Source: Catenaria anguillulae PL171 (lineage: Eukaryota > Blastocladiomycota > Blastocladiomycetes > Blastocladiales > Catenariaceae). Taken from it: a stretch of 64,000 nucleotides of DNA. Shown piece by piece: positions 10,485 to 22,053 of the stretch (positions are counted from its first letter, which is position 1; the number at the start of each line of letters is the position of its first letter). The notes under the pieces were generated by a model. That model saw only the letters and a list, made by a program, of their open reading frames with translations. It had not been told where the DNA came from and ran no database searches. A program made the position numbers and the translations under genes. The DNA lies in assembly GCA_002102555.1 (NCBI GenBank), contig MCFL01000088.1:1-64000 (forward strand), given 5' to 3'.

Positions 10485-13400
10485 ATGTATTCATTCCTTC
10501 AGCAACCCCCTGTGACTGCATCCGCCGCCGCCCCCGCCTCCACCTCCGCTGCCAACGCTAACACAATGTACTCGTCCGCCCCGCGCCCGCTCGGCGCTCA
10601 GCCCACGGGCGGCATGGGCCGTGCCATCAACAAGTCAAAGTCGGAGCAAGACCTCATGCTGGCCATCCGCAAGGCCACGTCGCCCGACGAGACGTCGCCA
10701 AAGCAGAAGCACGTGCGCACCTGCATCGTCTACACCTGGGACCACAAGACGTCGGCCCCCTTTTGGCTCGGCCTGAAAAACTCGCCCGTGCTCGCCAACG
10801 AGGTCCAATGCTTCAAGGCCCTCATCACCATCCACAAGGTCATCCGCCAGGGCCACCCGACCACCCTGCCCGAAGCCATTATGGAGCTGCCCTGGCTCGA
10901 GTCACTCCCGCGTATGCTCGCGGCCGACTTTCAGGGCTACTCGGGCCTGATCCGCGGCTACCTTGAGTTCCTCTCGTACAAGCTCCACTTCCACCGCATC
11001 CACCCGGATTTCACGGGTACCTTTGACTATGAAGAGTACACAACCCTCAAGGGCACGGCCGACCCCAACGAAGGTTACGAGACCATCTCGGAACTCATGG
11101 GCTTGCAAAACCGCCTCGACGCCTTCCAGCGCACCATCTTTGCGTCGCTGCGCTCGTCGCCCAACCTCGAGTGCCGCCTGTCTGCCCTTGTCCCCTTGAT
11201 TGAGGAATCCTACGCCATCTACCGTTTCATCACGTCCATGCTGCGCGCCATCCATGCACGTGTTGGGTCGCTCGATGCCCTCGAGCCCTTGCGCAAAAAC
11301 TACACGGCGCAATACTTCATGCTCAAGGACTTTTACCACACGGCCGGCCAGTACCGGTACCTGACGTCGCTCATCACCATCCCGTCGCTGGGCGACCAGC
11401 CGCCATCGCTTTATGACTCGGACGCCGTGGTGCCCACCATGCCTGCTCGTCCGCCCACGCCGCCGCAGGAAATCGAGGACGACGACACGGGAAACGGCCT
11501 TGTGGATGCACAAGCCGACTTGTGGGCGCAATTCAATGCCGATCAGCAGCGTCGCGAACAAGAACTCGAGGCCGAACGTCAGCGCCAGCTGGCCGCGCAA
11601 CAGCAACTTGCGGCCGCCGCTCAAGAGGAGCAGTGGCTGGCCGCTGTCCGTGAGCGCGATCAGCGGCTCACCGAGTTCTCGGAACAGCTCATGCGTGCAC
11701 GCCAGCAGTACGAGCGCGACCAGCAGCTCTTGCAGCAGTATGACGCAAAGCTGCGCGAGGTCCAGGCACAGTTGCAGGCCGTCGGCGGCGCACAGTCCGA
11801 GGCCGTGAAAAAGCTGCAGGACGAGCTCGCGCAGTGGAAGGCCAAGTACGAGGCGTTGGCAAAGTTGTACGCGCAGCTGCGCCAGGAACATTTGGATTTA
11901 TTGACAAAGTACAAGGCGCTTGCCGCGCAGAACCAGCAGGGCACTGTCACGGCCGACCAGATTGCAAAGTTGCAGGCGCAGTTGAATGCAAAGAATTTGC
12001 AGCTGGCCGAGCTGATTGCCGCGCGCGATGCGTTCAAGACCCAGGCAGAGATGGCAAAGCAAGTCGACGACGAGCTCGAGGCGTTGCGGATGCAGGCGCG
12101 GAATGCCGAGCAGGAGCTGGGCCGTCTCCGGCGCGAAAAGGAAGAGGAGATTCTCGTGTTGCAGTCGGGCATGGACCAGTCGCTGCTTGCCCTGGCAGAG
12201 ATGAAGCGGCGGTTGGAGGAAGGCACTGGATCGGGCGATGCCGCCATTGCAGAGGCCGAGCGCGCGCATGCGGCCAGGTTGGATGCCATTTTGGATGCGA
12301 TTCTCGCCGCGTGTGCACAAAAGGCGCAACAGGCCGGATCCGAGCTCGAGAATCCGGCGCTCGTAGGCAATGTCACGGCCACACCAGAGTATACCCTCAG
12401 TGTGGTCGATCAGGTGATCGCCGAGGGCACGCATTTCGCGCAGGCATTCGTGGCGTACCTTGTGGGCGGCGATCAAAGTCACGCAATCACGTCGGCCAAT
12501 TCGTTTGCATACAATTTCTCGGCGCTCTTGAGTCACGCAAAGGGCTGCACGCGGCTCGCCGAGGACGAAAATGTCGTGGACGAAGTGGTGTTGACGGGCA
12601 AGCAGGCTGTCATGGCCACGGTGCGCATGTTTACCGCGCTCACCTCGGCACAATTGGGCGGTGTGGATGCTTCGGCGCGGCCCGCGCATGTGCAGCAGTT
12701 GGCGGGCTCGGTCGCCGGCCAGATTCAGCGACTCGCTGGTGTGATTGAAAAGCTCGTCAAGTCAAAGTCGTCCGTCATGGCCGCCGGCGCCAACTTGGAG
12801 ACGCTCGTGGATAACGAGATGCAAGCCGCGAGTCGCGCGATTGAAGAGGCGTCCGCGAAATTGCAGGCTCTCTTGTCGACACCATTGCTGGATGCCAGTC
12901 CGGCGCAGGTCCAAGTCAACTCGGCCATTCTGGCAGCAGCCATGGCCCTCATTCAAGCGATTGCTAACTTGATTCGGTGCGCGACATTGACGCAGCAAGA
13001 GATTGCCGCGCATGGCAAGGGCGCCACGGGCGGATCTGCGGCCGCTTTTTACAAGAAGCACCATCGGTGGACCGAAGGCTTGATTTCCGCCGCCAAGGCC
13101 GTTGCGTTTGCTACGGGTCACCTCGTCGAAACGGCCGACGGTATGGTCCAGGGCACAAAGTCCATGGAGCAGCTCGTCGTGAGCGCCAACGAGGTCGGCG
13201 CGGCCACCGCACAGCTCGTGGCTGCTTCTCGTGTCAAGTCGGTCGATGGGTCCAAGACGCAGGACAAGTTGGAAGCCGCGGCCACCTCCGTGACCATGGC
13301 GACGCGTGTGCTCGTCAAGGCGGCCAAGGACGCCGCTCGCAAGTTGCACGAGGATTCCATCATGGCCAACTTTTCGCAATTGTCGATTCACGATCTCAAG

Positions 13401-13511
13401 ACGCAGGAGATGGAGCAGCAGGTCAAGATTTTGACGCTCGAGAAGGAATTGGTTGCGGCCAGGTCCGTTTTGGCGCAGATGAGGAAGGCGTCCTACCACA
13501 ACATTGAGTAA
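10485..13511 (+). CDS. SLA2: Endocytic adaptor Sla2/End4 (HIP1R family)
   Basis: One uninterrupted frame of 1008 residues. An ANTH domain (about 45-310) contains KHVRTCIVYTWDHK and NEVQCFKALITIHKVIRQGHP, the PtdIns(4,5)P2-binding and clathrin-coat region. A long Gln/Ala/Glu-rich coiled coil spans about 355-610; in the family it dimerises and binds clathrin light chain. The C-terminus is an I/LWEQ (THATCH) actin-binding module at about 780-1000. It includes HHRWTEGLISAAKAVAFAT and VSANEVGAATAQLVAASRVKS, and it ends in a short coiled segment. Length fits yeast Sla2 (968) and human HIP1R. It links clathrin-coated pits to actin at the cell cortex. A second ATG at 10566 could be used. Lack of introns is notable beside the intron-containing neighbours. 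Confidence 0.95.
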   Translation: MYSFLQQPPVTASAAAPASTSAANANTMYSSAPRPLGAQPTGGMGRAINKSKSEQDLMLAIRKATSPDETSPKQKHVRTCIVYTWDHKTSAPFWLGLKNSPVLANEVQCFKALITIHKVIRQGHPTTLPEAIMELPWLESLPRMLAADFQGYSGLIRGYLEFLSYKLHFHRIHPDFTGTFDYEEYTTLKGTADPNEGYETISELMGLQNRLDAFQRTIFASLRSSPNLECRLSALVPLIEESYAIYRFITSMLRAIHARVGSLDALEPLRKNYTAQYFMLKDFYHTAGQYRYLTSLITIPSLGDQPPSLYDSDAVVPTMPARPPTPPQEIEDDDTGNGLVDAQADLWAQFNADQQRREQELEAERQRQLAAQQQLAAAAQEEQWLAAVRERDQRLTEFSEQLMRARQQYERDQQLLQQYDAKLREVQAQLQAVGGAQSEAVKKLQDELAQWKAKYEALAKLYAQLRQEHLDLLTKYKALAAQNQQGTVTADQIAKLQAQLNAKNLQLAELIAARDAFKTQAEMAKQVDDELEALRMQARNAEQELGRLRREKEEEILVLQSGMDQSLLALAEMKRRLEEGTGSGDAAIAEAERAHAARLDAILDAILAACAQKAQQAGSELENPALVGNVTATPEYTLSVVDQVIAEGTHFAQAFVAYLVGGDQSHAITSANSFAYNFSALLSHAKGCTRLAEDENVVDEVVLTGKQAVMATVRMFTALTSAQLGGVDASARPAHVQQLAGSVAGQIQRLAGVIEKLVKSKSSVMAAGANLETLVDNEMQAASRAIEEASAKLQALLSTPLLDASPAQVQVNSAILAAAMALIQAIANLIRCATLTQQEIAAHGKGATGGSAAAFYKKHHRWTEGLISAAKAVAFATGHLVETADGMVQGTKSMEQLVVSANEVGAATAQLVAASRVKSVDGSKTQDKLEAAATSVTMATRVLVKAAKDAARKLHEDSIMANFSQLSIHDLKTQEMEQQVKILTLEKELVAARSVLAQMRKASYHNIE

Positions 13512-14532
13512 AGGTTTTGAGTGACGACCGACGTGGTGAGTTGGTTCAAGTTTGTTCTGTCGAGGTTTGTTTTGTGCAATTCAAGTTGTGTGTCTCCCTT
13601 CTTTTCATCCGAGATGTTTTGCTGATTATGAAACGTGGAAAAGAGTCCCTTGTCTTGATTCTTCCCTTTGGTGCGGCGCTCACGAGTGAAAAACCCATAA
13701 AAACTGACAGGTACTGCTTGAGTGTCAGTCACTGTGCGATCGCGATATCGGAGAAGGCCGCCTGTCGATCGTGTGGTTCCCACCCCTTCTCGACGTTCCC
13801 CTGCCAGATGCTTGGGACAGTCGGCAATCAAGGTGAACCGAAAGGAAGAGCCAGGATGTAAATACATCATTGCACGGAAATCACACTTCATGGATTACTT
13901 GCGCTCAGCACAGATGAACGCTTTGGCACAGATACTCGAAACAGAACACAAAAACAACTCACAGTCTCTACTCATGCTCCAACCTATGACATGTCTGTAT
14001 CATTAGCGGCATCAAGCGCCCCGCGAGTCAAGGGTTGGGCGGCAAGTGTATGGTGGGTGTAGGATCGCAGTAGCCAGCGTTCCGGCTCGAATGCAGGTAG
14101 TATTCATGAGTTTGCATAAGTGGGTTTTGTATACCATCCATGGTAAGATTGACCGCATGATCGGTGCTGCATGATATGCCTGTCATGGTTCATCTCAAGG
14201 TGAAATCACGAAGTTCTCACGGTTCACCACATAGCTTGTTCTCATGGATCATTCTCACCATTGTTGCAAGGCGGTGTAAATACTTTGTCTTTTGTGACAC
14301 TTTGCCTAGAGGGAGTGTCTTAGCAGGGGAGCCATTCTCGGGCTTCTTCTCGATCAATCGACTTGGCAACGACGCGAGCTCGGCGTGAGACAGTGCTCCC
14401 ACTTGGGCGAACAGGCTAGCAAGTATCAAACATTAATACACATTATCCTGAACATGTAATGTCGTACAACCCAATGCAAATGACCGACGTATAGAACAAG
14501 GTCTCCGGCTCACCTCCCTTGCTTGTTGGAAA
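13512..14532. other. Intergenic region downstream of SLA2
   Basis: About 1 kb of AT-richer sequence between two plus-strand genes, holding the SLA2 3' UTR and the promoter of the next gene. A palindrome-like GATGTAAATACATC lies at 13856-13869. No RNA gene or supported coding region is visible. Confidence 0.45.
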
Positions 14533-16912
14533 ATGGATTCATGCTCGTCAGATTCACCACCGCGGCCGACAGCCATTGCTCGATCCAGCTCGACGCAATC
14601 AGCCTTTTCAATTCTGGCCACCGAGATTCTGGTCGATATCATATCCTTGGCGCACCCTCGCTCGCAGACTGCCGTTGCGACCAGCTTCGCCATCGGCCGC
14701 GGTTCAGCAGGCCAGTCCAACCGCCATCGTATCGACCGGCACTGGAGGCAACACTTGATCTTTCAGGCCCCACTTGTCCGCCAAGTCACGCACGAGCTTG
14801 ATGGCTTGGGCCACTGGTACCCCAAGTCCAAGCAGCTTGATGCACGCATCACTTATTTTTTCAAGTCAAGGCTTCCAGCGCCAGGTGAATCGTCGGAACC
14901 AGCGAGTTGTATCGCACCGATCTGTCCACCCGACGATGAAGTCTTTACCAAGCAATACGTCGATTGGCTGTTTGACACAAGGGGACCATTCATGCGCAAC
15001 GTCCAGGCGCCCATGGCCGGCCAAAACGTCTTTGGCGAAGAGTGGTTGTTGCGGTGGACTTTTCTCCCTGACGCATTCCAGCTTGTCATTTACTTTTTGC
15101 GCGGCGGACAGGTTGAGCTGTTCAAGCGTTCCCTAGCTCATCTCGCCCGCGTCCTTCCCGAGATGCCATCGGATCTTCAACCCTTTTCGTACTGGTGCCA
15201 GTTAGGCCTTGACAACCGCGTCAACATGCGTGCCATGTTCGCCTCAGAGATTACAGTCAACGACCAGCCAATGTCTTTCCCGACCTTCCTTTACCTGCTC
15301 GCCCTCTTCGATTGGCTCCCAGCCGCTCTCAGCGCGCTCGAGGCCATCTTTCCATCAGCCTCGGCGCGATTCATCTCGAAATTGCGCGATTGGAGCTTTC
15401 CCATTGACTGCATGATGTCCATCACTCTGTCCTTGTGCGAAGACCCTGCCCGCGTCATTTCCACGCTGGACTGGCTACTCGACGGTGGCTACATCTTTGA
15501 TCATGATGTCCACCCGTTTTTCGCCCGATACACTGGGTGGTACACTGTCTTTACGGCCGTCTTTTTAAAGTACGACTTGCCTCGAATTGCATCATTTGAC
15601 AAGTCCATCGTTCAGAGCGAACTTGGTTATCACTTGGTAACGTGGGCCTTGGGTGGTGAGCGCAGTTTGCTACTGTTGGCGTTCGAAAACGGCCTCATTG
15701 GTGGCATCATGAGTCAAGGCATTCTGGGCGAGCTACTTTACAAGGCCATTAGGGAATCCAACGAGTGGTTGCAAGATAAGGTCGTTTGCTGTGCCGAGAC
15801 GCCCGAGGAATTGCAAGCCATTGTCAACGAAGGTACAATTCCTTGCACCTCATCCTTTAGGATTTGGGCAACATTCCATCATGATCCTGACCTTCTTTTT
15901 TGTCCCGCTTGAATGATGTTCAGCTCTCACTGTGCTCAAGACTCAAGAATGCACACAACTCGCCTCGCACGAATTGGACCCCCTCTTCAATCCGCTCGTG
16001 GAACGATCAATCGATTTGACCGATTTCATCCTTGAGCATGCATCTAAATGGGACCAGTGCGTCTTCGAAACCATGCTTGCCCACACACGGCTGGCCAACC
16101 ATATCGACTTTTCTCGGATCCTCAACCATTGGCTGGGTATCCTTGCCTCCAATCAATCCTTGCCTGCCGCCATTGCCGCCACGTTTATCCCACTGCTCCA
16201 GCGCACTATTGATTCCGACAGCCTGTGCGTGACTGACCTCGGAACGACTCCAACGCTCGTTGCATTCGCGGCATGCCTGCATCAACTTGCATTCACCAAC
16301 CAGTTTTACCTCTCGCCACAGTTTCGACCGTTGCTCATTTCCCTCGGGGAAGCTGCTCGATCGGGCGGCAAATCGCTGGATTCGCTTCCACTACTTCTGC
16401 GCGGACAGCTTCGAGAGGTCGTGGCTGCCGCATCGACCCGCTGGGATACCGTTCGCGACCCCGATTCTTCGACTTGCCAGGAATTACCCGTCGCTGGCCA
16501 GGCAGCTCTCGATCCCCGATTCGCTTTCGATCAAGTGCATGCGCTGGATCCGGGCTTTGCCAAGGCGGCCATCTCCTGGTCGGCATATCCACCTTGCCCT
16601 TACATATGGGCGCTGTTTGATGCCAAGGAGATGGCGAGCAAGGTCAAGTCGCCAATGGCCATGCGTGCATTGCATCAGGCGATCGACCGCGATTGCAGCC
16701 AAGAGGACTTTGTCACGATTCTCGAGCGCATGCCGGCACAAATGCGGCGGGATGTACTGGTGCGAGTTCTGGCCAATGCGCGGGGCAAGTCCAAGGCGCT
16801 GCTGGCGGCGGTTGCGCAAGTGGATAGGGAGTGTTGTGAGATAGGAGTGAACGAAGATGTGCAGACGTTGGAAGAGGAGGATGACGAGGCCTGTATTGAC
16901 TTGTTACTGTGA
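14533..16912 (+). CDS. Large F-box-like protein, intact member of a local family
   Basis: Two exons, 14533-15832 and 15924-16912, giving 762 residues; the phase-1 junction reads NEALTVL. Residues 26-42 (FSILATEILVDIISLA) resemble an F-box first helix. The next conserved block is DRHWRQHLIFQAPLV. The rest is Leu-rich and helical without recognised repeats, and the last 15 residues are acidic. F-box proteins usually hand substrates to SCF ubiquitin ligases, but neither the Skp1-binding half nor a substrate domain is certain here. Two decayed relatives lie in this window at about 36.8 kb and 42.8 kb and share the IL..E(L/I)... and W.H.V blocks. This suggests an expanded, lineage-specific family. 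Function unknown. Confidence 0.75.
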
Positions 16913-17156
16913 ACAAATGACATGTACTTGGCCAATATCTCCAGCCAATGGAGTCAGTCGGAATGCATTCCATGCTGCGAGAATGAGGCGCGCTGTGAGT
17001 GGTGATTGGGAATGTCAAGTGAAATGCTCTCCTTCGATCGCGACAACTGGCGATCCGAAATTGCCCGCCAAATGTTAAGAATGTGGTGGAAAGCCCTCAA
17101 CATCCATTATGCTGCTAAAGTCTCTTCACACGAATTTACAAAGCACTCTCAGCAAC

Positions 17157-17681
17157 ATGTTTTCCGCCCTCCGTCTCGCTCCCCGCCCAGCCATGCGCGC
17201 GCTCCCGCGCCCGCTTTCCTCCTCGCCGGCTGCCCGCCGCACCCTGGCTACCGCCTCGTCGGCCCCACCCGCACCCAAACCGACGCCTGCCGTGACGGAC
17301 CCTTGGGACATTCACCCGCCGCAAGACGATACCTACGAGCCTCCCGTGTTCCGGCCCGTGTCGCGGCCCAACGAGCCTCTGGACGCCAAGCGCGCCCGTC
17401 TCGTGTGGCAGTCGCGCAAGCGCGGCATTCTCGAGTCGGACTTGATTCTGTCGACGTTTGCCGCAAAGCAGCTGGCGACGCTGTCGCCCGAGCTGCTCGA
17501 TGCCTATGACAAGTTGTTGGAGGAGAATGATTGGGATATTTATTACTGGGCCACGGAAAAGAAGACGGTCCCCGAGCACATCAACAAGGAGGTGATGAGT
17601 CGCATTCAGCAGGTGGCGAGGAATGAGGGCAGGAAGATTTTGAAGATGCCCGAGTTGGACGAGTTTGAGAAGGCAAAGTGA
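17157..17681 (+). CDS. SDH5: Succinate dehydrogenase assembly factor 2 (Sdh5/SDHAF2)
   Basis: 174 residues in one exon. The Arg/Ser/Ala-rich N-terminus (RLAPRPAMRALPRPLSSS) is a typical mitochondrial presequence. The core carries the family signature: ARLVWQSRKRGILESDLILSTFA (about 80-102), then LDAYDKLLEENDWDIYYWAT. In known members this small matrix protein promotes covalent FAD attachment to the flavoprotein subunit of complex II. An in-frame ATG at 17109 would add 16 residues; 17157 was chosen because the presequence starts there. Length matches yeast Sdh5 (162). Confidence 0.93.
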   Translation: MFSALRLAPRPAMRALPRPLSSSPAARRTLATASSAPPAPKPTPAVTDPWDIHPPQDDTYEPPVFRPVSRPNEPLDAKRARLVWQSRKRGILESDLILSTFAAKQLATLSPELLDAYDKLLEENDWDIYYWATEKKTVPEHINKEVMSRIQQVARNEGRKILKMPELDEFEKAK

Positions 17682-17938
17682 GTGGCGAGGTGCAGTGTGT
17701 GTCTCTTGGCTTTCGGAGTTACGTTGTTTCCCTGTTGTCGTTATCACAGGAAACACAACAACGTTTGCATTGTGTGAAGAATGAAGGAGAGGGAGCGTAT
17801 GTACAAATGGGAAACAGAGCAAAGGGGATGCCAAGGAGCGCCTTGGCTCACTTCGTGGCACACATCAACAAGGTGAGCGAGAAGGACGAAACCAATTTAC
17901 AAGACTCGCAGCAAACGGCAAAAGCTTCAGCTTGAGAC

Positions 17939-19545
17939 CTAAGACCATTCGCGATCCGTCAACACTACGGGGCCCAACAAGGTCCAAACGTACAACCCAA
18001 TGACCAACCACCCGCTCACAATCTTGACCCACACGGCTCCCCACGACTTTCCGATTTCAACCAACAGCCCATCGCCATCTCCCGAAGCAGGTGCACGGGC
18101 AATCACCGACACCGTATTCCATGACGTGACCAGCATGGCCAAGTACATTGCTGCAAGCGCAAACACAACGTGAAAGAATGCATAGTTGTATGCCGTGCCC
18201 TGCGCCTCGTCTTCGGTCGGGTACTGGTCGCTCGGGCCAGCATGCACAACAACTACGGTCGTGTTGTTGTTGCCGCCAGCGGCGCCCGTCGGTTGTGCAG
18301 CTGCGCGTGCCGCCATGGCACTTTCGAGTGCAGACGCAGGAAGCGCCCCCGAGTCAACGGCCGCTTGGAGTGCCGGGTCAATGGCCGGCCGGGCCGCAAC
18401 GCCAGCCTCGGACGCGGTGGCAGCGAGAAGCGGCACACTTGCCTCTTCCGCATCGGGATCCACGTCGTGGCCGAGCACGCGGCGGCCCTGCATGGCGACG
18501 GTGGTGGTCGAGTAGAGGATAGCAAGGAAGGTAAAGATTGCGCCGACGGCGACGGACACGGTGCGCGAGCCTTTGCCTGCGCCAACAGGGTTGCATTGCG
18601 CCTCGTCGTCGTTGGCCACGGGTTCGTTGGCGACGGCAGACAGGACGAGGTAGGTGGCGTAGGCAACAACAATTGAGACCTGAGCAAGGCCCGACCGCGG
18701 GTTGGATTCTTGGATGGCCGGGGCGATGGAGAGCAGGCAGGCGCCCAGGCAGAGCAGGAGGTTGAAAGTGATAAAGAATTGGTTGAGTTTGCAGCCCGAG
18801 CCGGCAAAGAAGCCGTACATAACCCCTGTCAGAGTAATGCCGACAAGGAGCAAGCCGACCGTCATGGCGATGAGGGCGACCATGGACGAGCGTGATTCCG
18901 TGGTTTCATAGTTTTCAATGAGTCGCTCCGAGAATGTGTGCGCGAATTCCTGTTGTGAAAATTGGGTTTGTGTTAGCGAAACGGATGGAGAGGAAACAAG
19001 CAAGCGCAGTGGAAGGGGTGTACAATGAGCAGTACGAGCTGGAGCAACACAAAGATGCCAGCGCCGACAAGAGCAACATAGTTTCCGTAGCCGATAAAGA
19101 ACTCGTTGGGAATAAAGAATGAGGCGACCACGACCCCCAACCACAGGATAATCTTTGGTCCCCAGAACCCGTTTTGCCAGCCTGCACGGCGATCCTTGGA
19201 GGTTTCGACGCCAATCAAGAGCACGGCCATGACGGCGTGGAACAAGGTGAGCGTAAAGCACACCCGATGGACAGCCAAGACGCCGTAGCACCCGCCGTCG
19301 CTGCAGTTGAGCTGCAGGTATCCATGCGTCACGTCGGCGAGCTTCTTGCCAACCACGTCCGACATGAGGATCCACGAAAGGATGGAGTTGACGAGGAAGA
19401 GCCCAGCGTAGGCGGCGCGCGTGGCCATGGAGGACGCGCAGTTGATGGACCCAATGCAGCGGCAGGCGGCGGATGAGAAGCAGCAAGCGGCCTGTGTGGC
19501 GAGCATGGAGCCCAGCGAAAGGCCGGTGGAGAGAATCATGCCCAT
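17939..19545 (-). CDS. TMS1: Serinc/TMS1 family multi-pass membrane protein
   Basis: Two exons, 19545-19024 and 18949-17939, giving 510 residues with a phase-0 join (VLLI/EFAH). The start has the family pattern: GSMLATQAACCFSSAACRC, then RAAYAGLFLVNSILSWILM. Ten or so hydrophobic segments follow. They include GPKIILWLGVVVASFFIPNE, GNYVALVGAGIFVLLQLVLL and the C-terminal pair YNYAFFHVVFALAAMYLAML and SGWLVIGLYVWTLLGPVVL. A cytosolic or lumenal loop rich in Ala and Asn lies at about 330-410, longer than in yeast Tms1. The family (Serinc, TDE1) is vacuolar or plasma-membrane and is implicated in lipid handling. It converges on SDH5, with the two stops about 260 bases apart. Confidence 0.93.
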
Positions 19546-19749
19546 GGTGGATGAATCGGCGATGGAAATGGGATTTTGAGCGTGGAATTGAGAATGCTGG
19601 CAGTGCGCAGCTACATAGAATGAGTTGAACGGCTGTGAAGAATGCTACCAGATTTGCTTGGCGTCTTTCTAGTTCTTTGCAATCATGCTGATGATTTGGG
19701 ATTTGCGGGGTGTCGTGTGGGGGCCGTCGATCTTGATTGCACTATGGAG

Positions 19750-20225
19750 TTGAGTTGCAAGCTTTAGTGCCGATCCTTTCGGTGGCGGCCACTCTCACCT
19801 TTGCCTTTGCCTTGTGGAAAAAATTTGGAACAGTGAAGCGCGTCTTGCAAATTGGTGGCATGGCGTTGGCGTTGGCCGTTGCACCAAAACTTCTCACGGC
19901 CCAAGAGGAATATTGCGTCAACATCGTAACCACCTTTGCCAGGTGCGTATCATCCTTTTCCAATGCCCCACACTGAGCAATGCTTGTTCCATGATATCCG
20001 CACTTGATTCCGCCGGGCTACACGACGCCAGCCAACCCCGCAGCCTCCACGTCTTCCTGTCGTCATGATCTTGCACCATTCAGACAACAACCAAAACAGT
20101 GGCAGGCAGATCCTGTTGGATGGGCTCTCCTCGTTCGGCGCACACTTGTTGCTTTGGCTCCTCCCAACATTTTCCTTGCCAATCGATCTCGTCGTTTTGT
20201 TGCGAATTTTCGAACACGCCACTGA
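19750..20225 (+). CDS. Uncertain small spliced membrane protein
   Basis: An open stretch at about 19750-19942 encodes a hydrophobic segment (ILSVAATLTFAFALW) and a second one (IGGMALALAVAPKLL), and ends in a good donor (AG/GTGCGT). Splicing to an acceptor at 20083 would continue in frame to a TGA at 20225 with a basic tail (LANRSRRFVANFRTR). No ATG opens this frame, so a 5' exon is missing, or the gene is decayed or not real. No family recognised. Confidence 0.25.
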
Positions 20226-20327
20226 CGACGACGGCTCGCCTTACCTCCTTTGGGTCCAATCAACCATTTGCCAGACACTTCACACCCGACGATTGCAACA
20301 TTCGACCACCAGTGCCCCCGTGTCATC

Positions 20328-21422
20328 ATGTCGGATCAGGCTGCCCCCATCACCCAATCGGCCGATGAGCTCGCGCCAACCATGACGGCCGGCTACAAGG
20401 TGTGCTTCCGATTGCTGCCAACCCATGACCACTTCCACGATCACCCATCATCTGACCAACGAAAATGATGCTCATCGTTATTTGCTCATCCTTATTCATG
20501 TAGGCACCGGCAAAGAAGACGGTCGAGGAGCTCGCGCAGCTTGATCAGGAGGACGAGTCCTTGCGCAAGTGGAAGGAAAGCCTCGGAATCTCTGGTTCGC
20601 TGCCGTTTTCTATTCTGCTTTTCAATTCACCGCCACTAACAGTCCCCTCATTGACGACCTTCATAGCCGCCAAGGGGCCTCGTACGATTTCCAGTTCAAC
20701 CAACGCGTTCACGCTCCAATTGCACGCCAACTTAGTTTTTTGTAACCTGCATCACAGTTGCTCCCGCCGACGACCCCCGTAAGGTTATTGTCATGGCACT
20801 TGCCATGGAGGTCAAGGACCGTGACGATGTCGTGTTGGATCTCTCATCCCAACGTGTGTCTCCATTTCTCCCTCTTTTTTGCAACTCAAGGCACCACATC
20901 TCATTTGCCATTTTGTTCTGCATGCAACAGAAAACATTGACAAGGTCAAGAATTCGATCGTGAGCATCAAGGAGGGCGCCGAATACCGCCTCAAGATTCG
21001 TTTCCGGTCCGCCTGCTTATCATGTTGCCTCAAATCTTATGGCCGATCACATGCTGACCTGTCCTTTCCTTTTGCAAACAGTATCCAACATGACGTCGTG
21101 AGTGGCCTCAAGTACCTTCACGTTGTCAAGCGCAAGGGCATCAAGGGTTTGTTCCTTCATTCCACTCTTTCTCAGATTGAATTTTCTCACACACGTTTAA
21201 CCGCTTGTAGTTGACCGTGCCGAGGAAATGATTGGCTCGTATGGCCCGCAAGCCGACCCGTACGAGAAGAAGTTCCACCCCGAAGAGGCTCCCTCGGGCA
21301 TGCTCGCACGTGGTCTGTACGAGGTGCGCTCCAAGTTTGTCGACGACGACGGCATCACCCATTTGGAGTGGGACTGGCAGTTCAAGATTTCCAAGGACTG
21401 GAAGGATACCGGTGACGAGTAA
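20328..21422 (+). CDS. RDI1: Rho GDP-dissociation inhibitor
   Basis: Six small exons: 20328-20399, 20504-20594, 20758-20853, 20931-21006, 21082-21146 and 21211-21422. They give 203 residues with every phase consistent. The protein opens with an acidic arm (TVEELAQLDQEDESLRKWKESLGI), which in this family contacts the switch regions of Rho GTPases. The immunoglobulin-like lipid-binding sandwich follows: DDPRKVIVMALAMEVKDRDD, VSIKEGAEYRLKIRF, VSGLKYLHVVKRKGIKVDR, MIGSYGP, and the conserved end GLYEVRSKFVDDDG...WDWQFKISKDW. It extracts prenylated Rho GTPases from membranes into the cytosol. Yeast Rdi1 is 202 residues. Six exons in 1.1 kb is unusually fragmented for this window. Introns 2 and 3 differ in length from the other short ones. 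Confidence 0.95.
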
Positions 21423-22053
21423 ACGCTGTTGATGTTCTCGTGGCATCCGGTGACGCAGTGCTTGTTGACGTTGTTGTTCCTCGCTTCTTTGTCCGTATCC
21501 CATCGTCCCCTTCCCCTTTGACCACTCTTTGGTTTGATTTCGTAGCTTGTTCCTTCCTCATTGATCCCTGCTTTCCTTGCAACGCCTCCCCTCTCTTTGG
21601 CGCGTCACGTCAACATATTTCTTTTGCGGTTTTTCATTCGCCTCGTCACTCAAGTGGTAGTTCCTCTCTCTTGTGTTTCCAGCTCCCATGTACACATTGG
21701 CTTTTGTTCCCACTATGCCATGCCTTGCTTCGCTCAACCACTCTCATGGGTTGCGGGCAGGCATGGTTCGTTCATTTCGCTTCAGAGTTACGGCCAACCA
21801 ATGGCGGTTCATCTTCAGGCGGATTGATGAATTTCTTATTTACATTTGAAAAACGAAAACACAAGGAAATGAAGTCACTTACGGTTTGGTGTGCCCACGT
21901 CATTGCAAACCAGTACCGCATACCAGCACTGCTTCCTGCAGCACTCCCACACCTCCTACCCATCATCATGATCATGTGACCGCTGTATTGTACTTCGGTG
22001 TCCTGCGCCACTCATTGCCATAGACTCTTGCCAATGCGAACTCCATTGCCAAG
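21423..22053. other. Intergenic stretch downstream of RDI1
   Basis: About 630 bases, AT-richer and pyrimidine-rich near 21500-21740. No supported gene is visible. It leads into the gene-poor interval at 22-24 kb. Confidence 0.4.

Noticed and set aside
10902-12382. Long antisense open frames opposite SLA2 and other GC-rich genes
   Set aside because: They mirror codon bias of the real gene and show no domains.
14533-16912. Horizontal transfer of the large F-box-like gene
   Set aside because: Base use and intron type match its neighbours, and it has decayed relatives nearby; family expansion explains it better.
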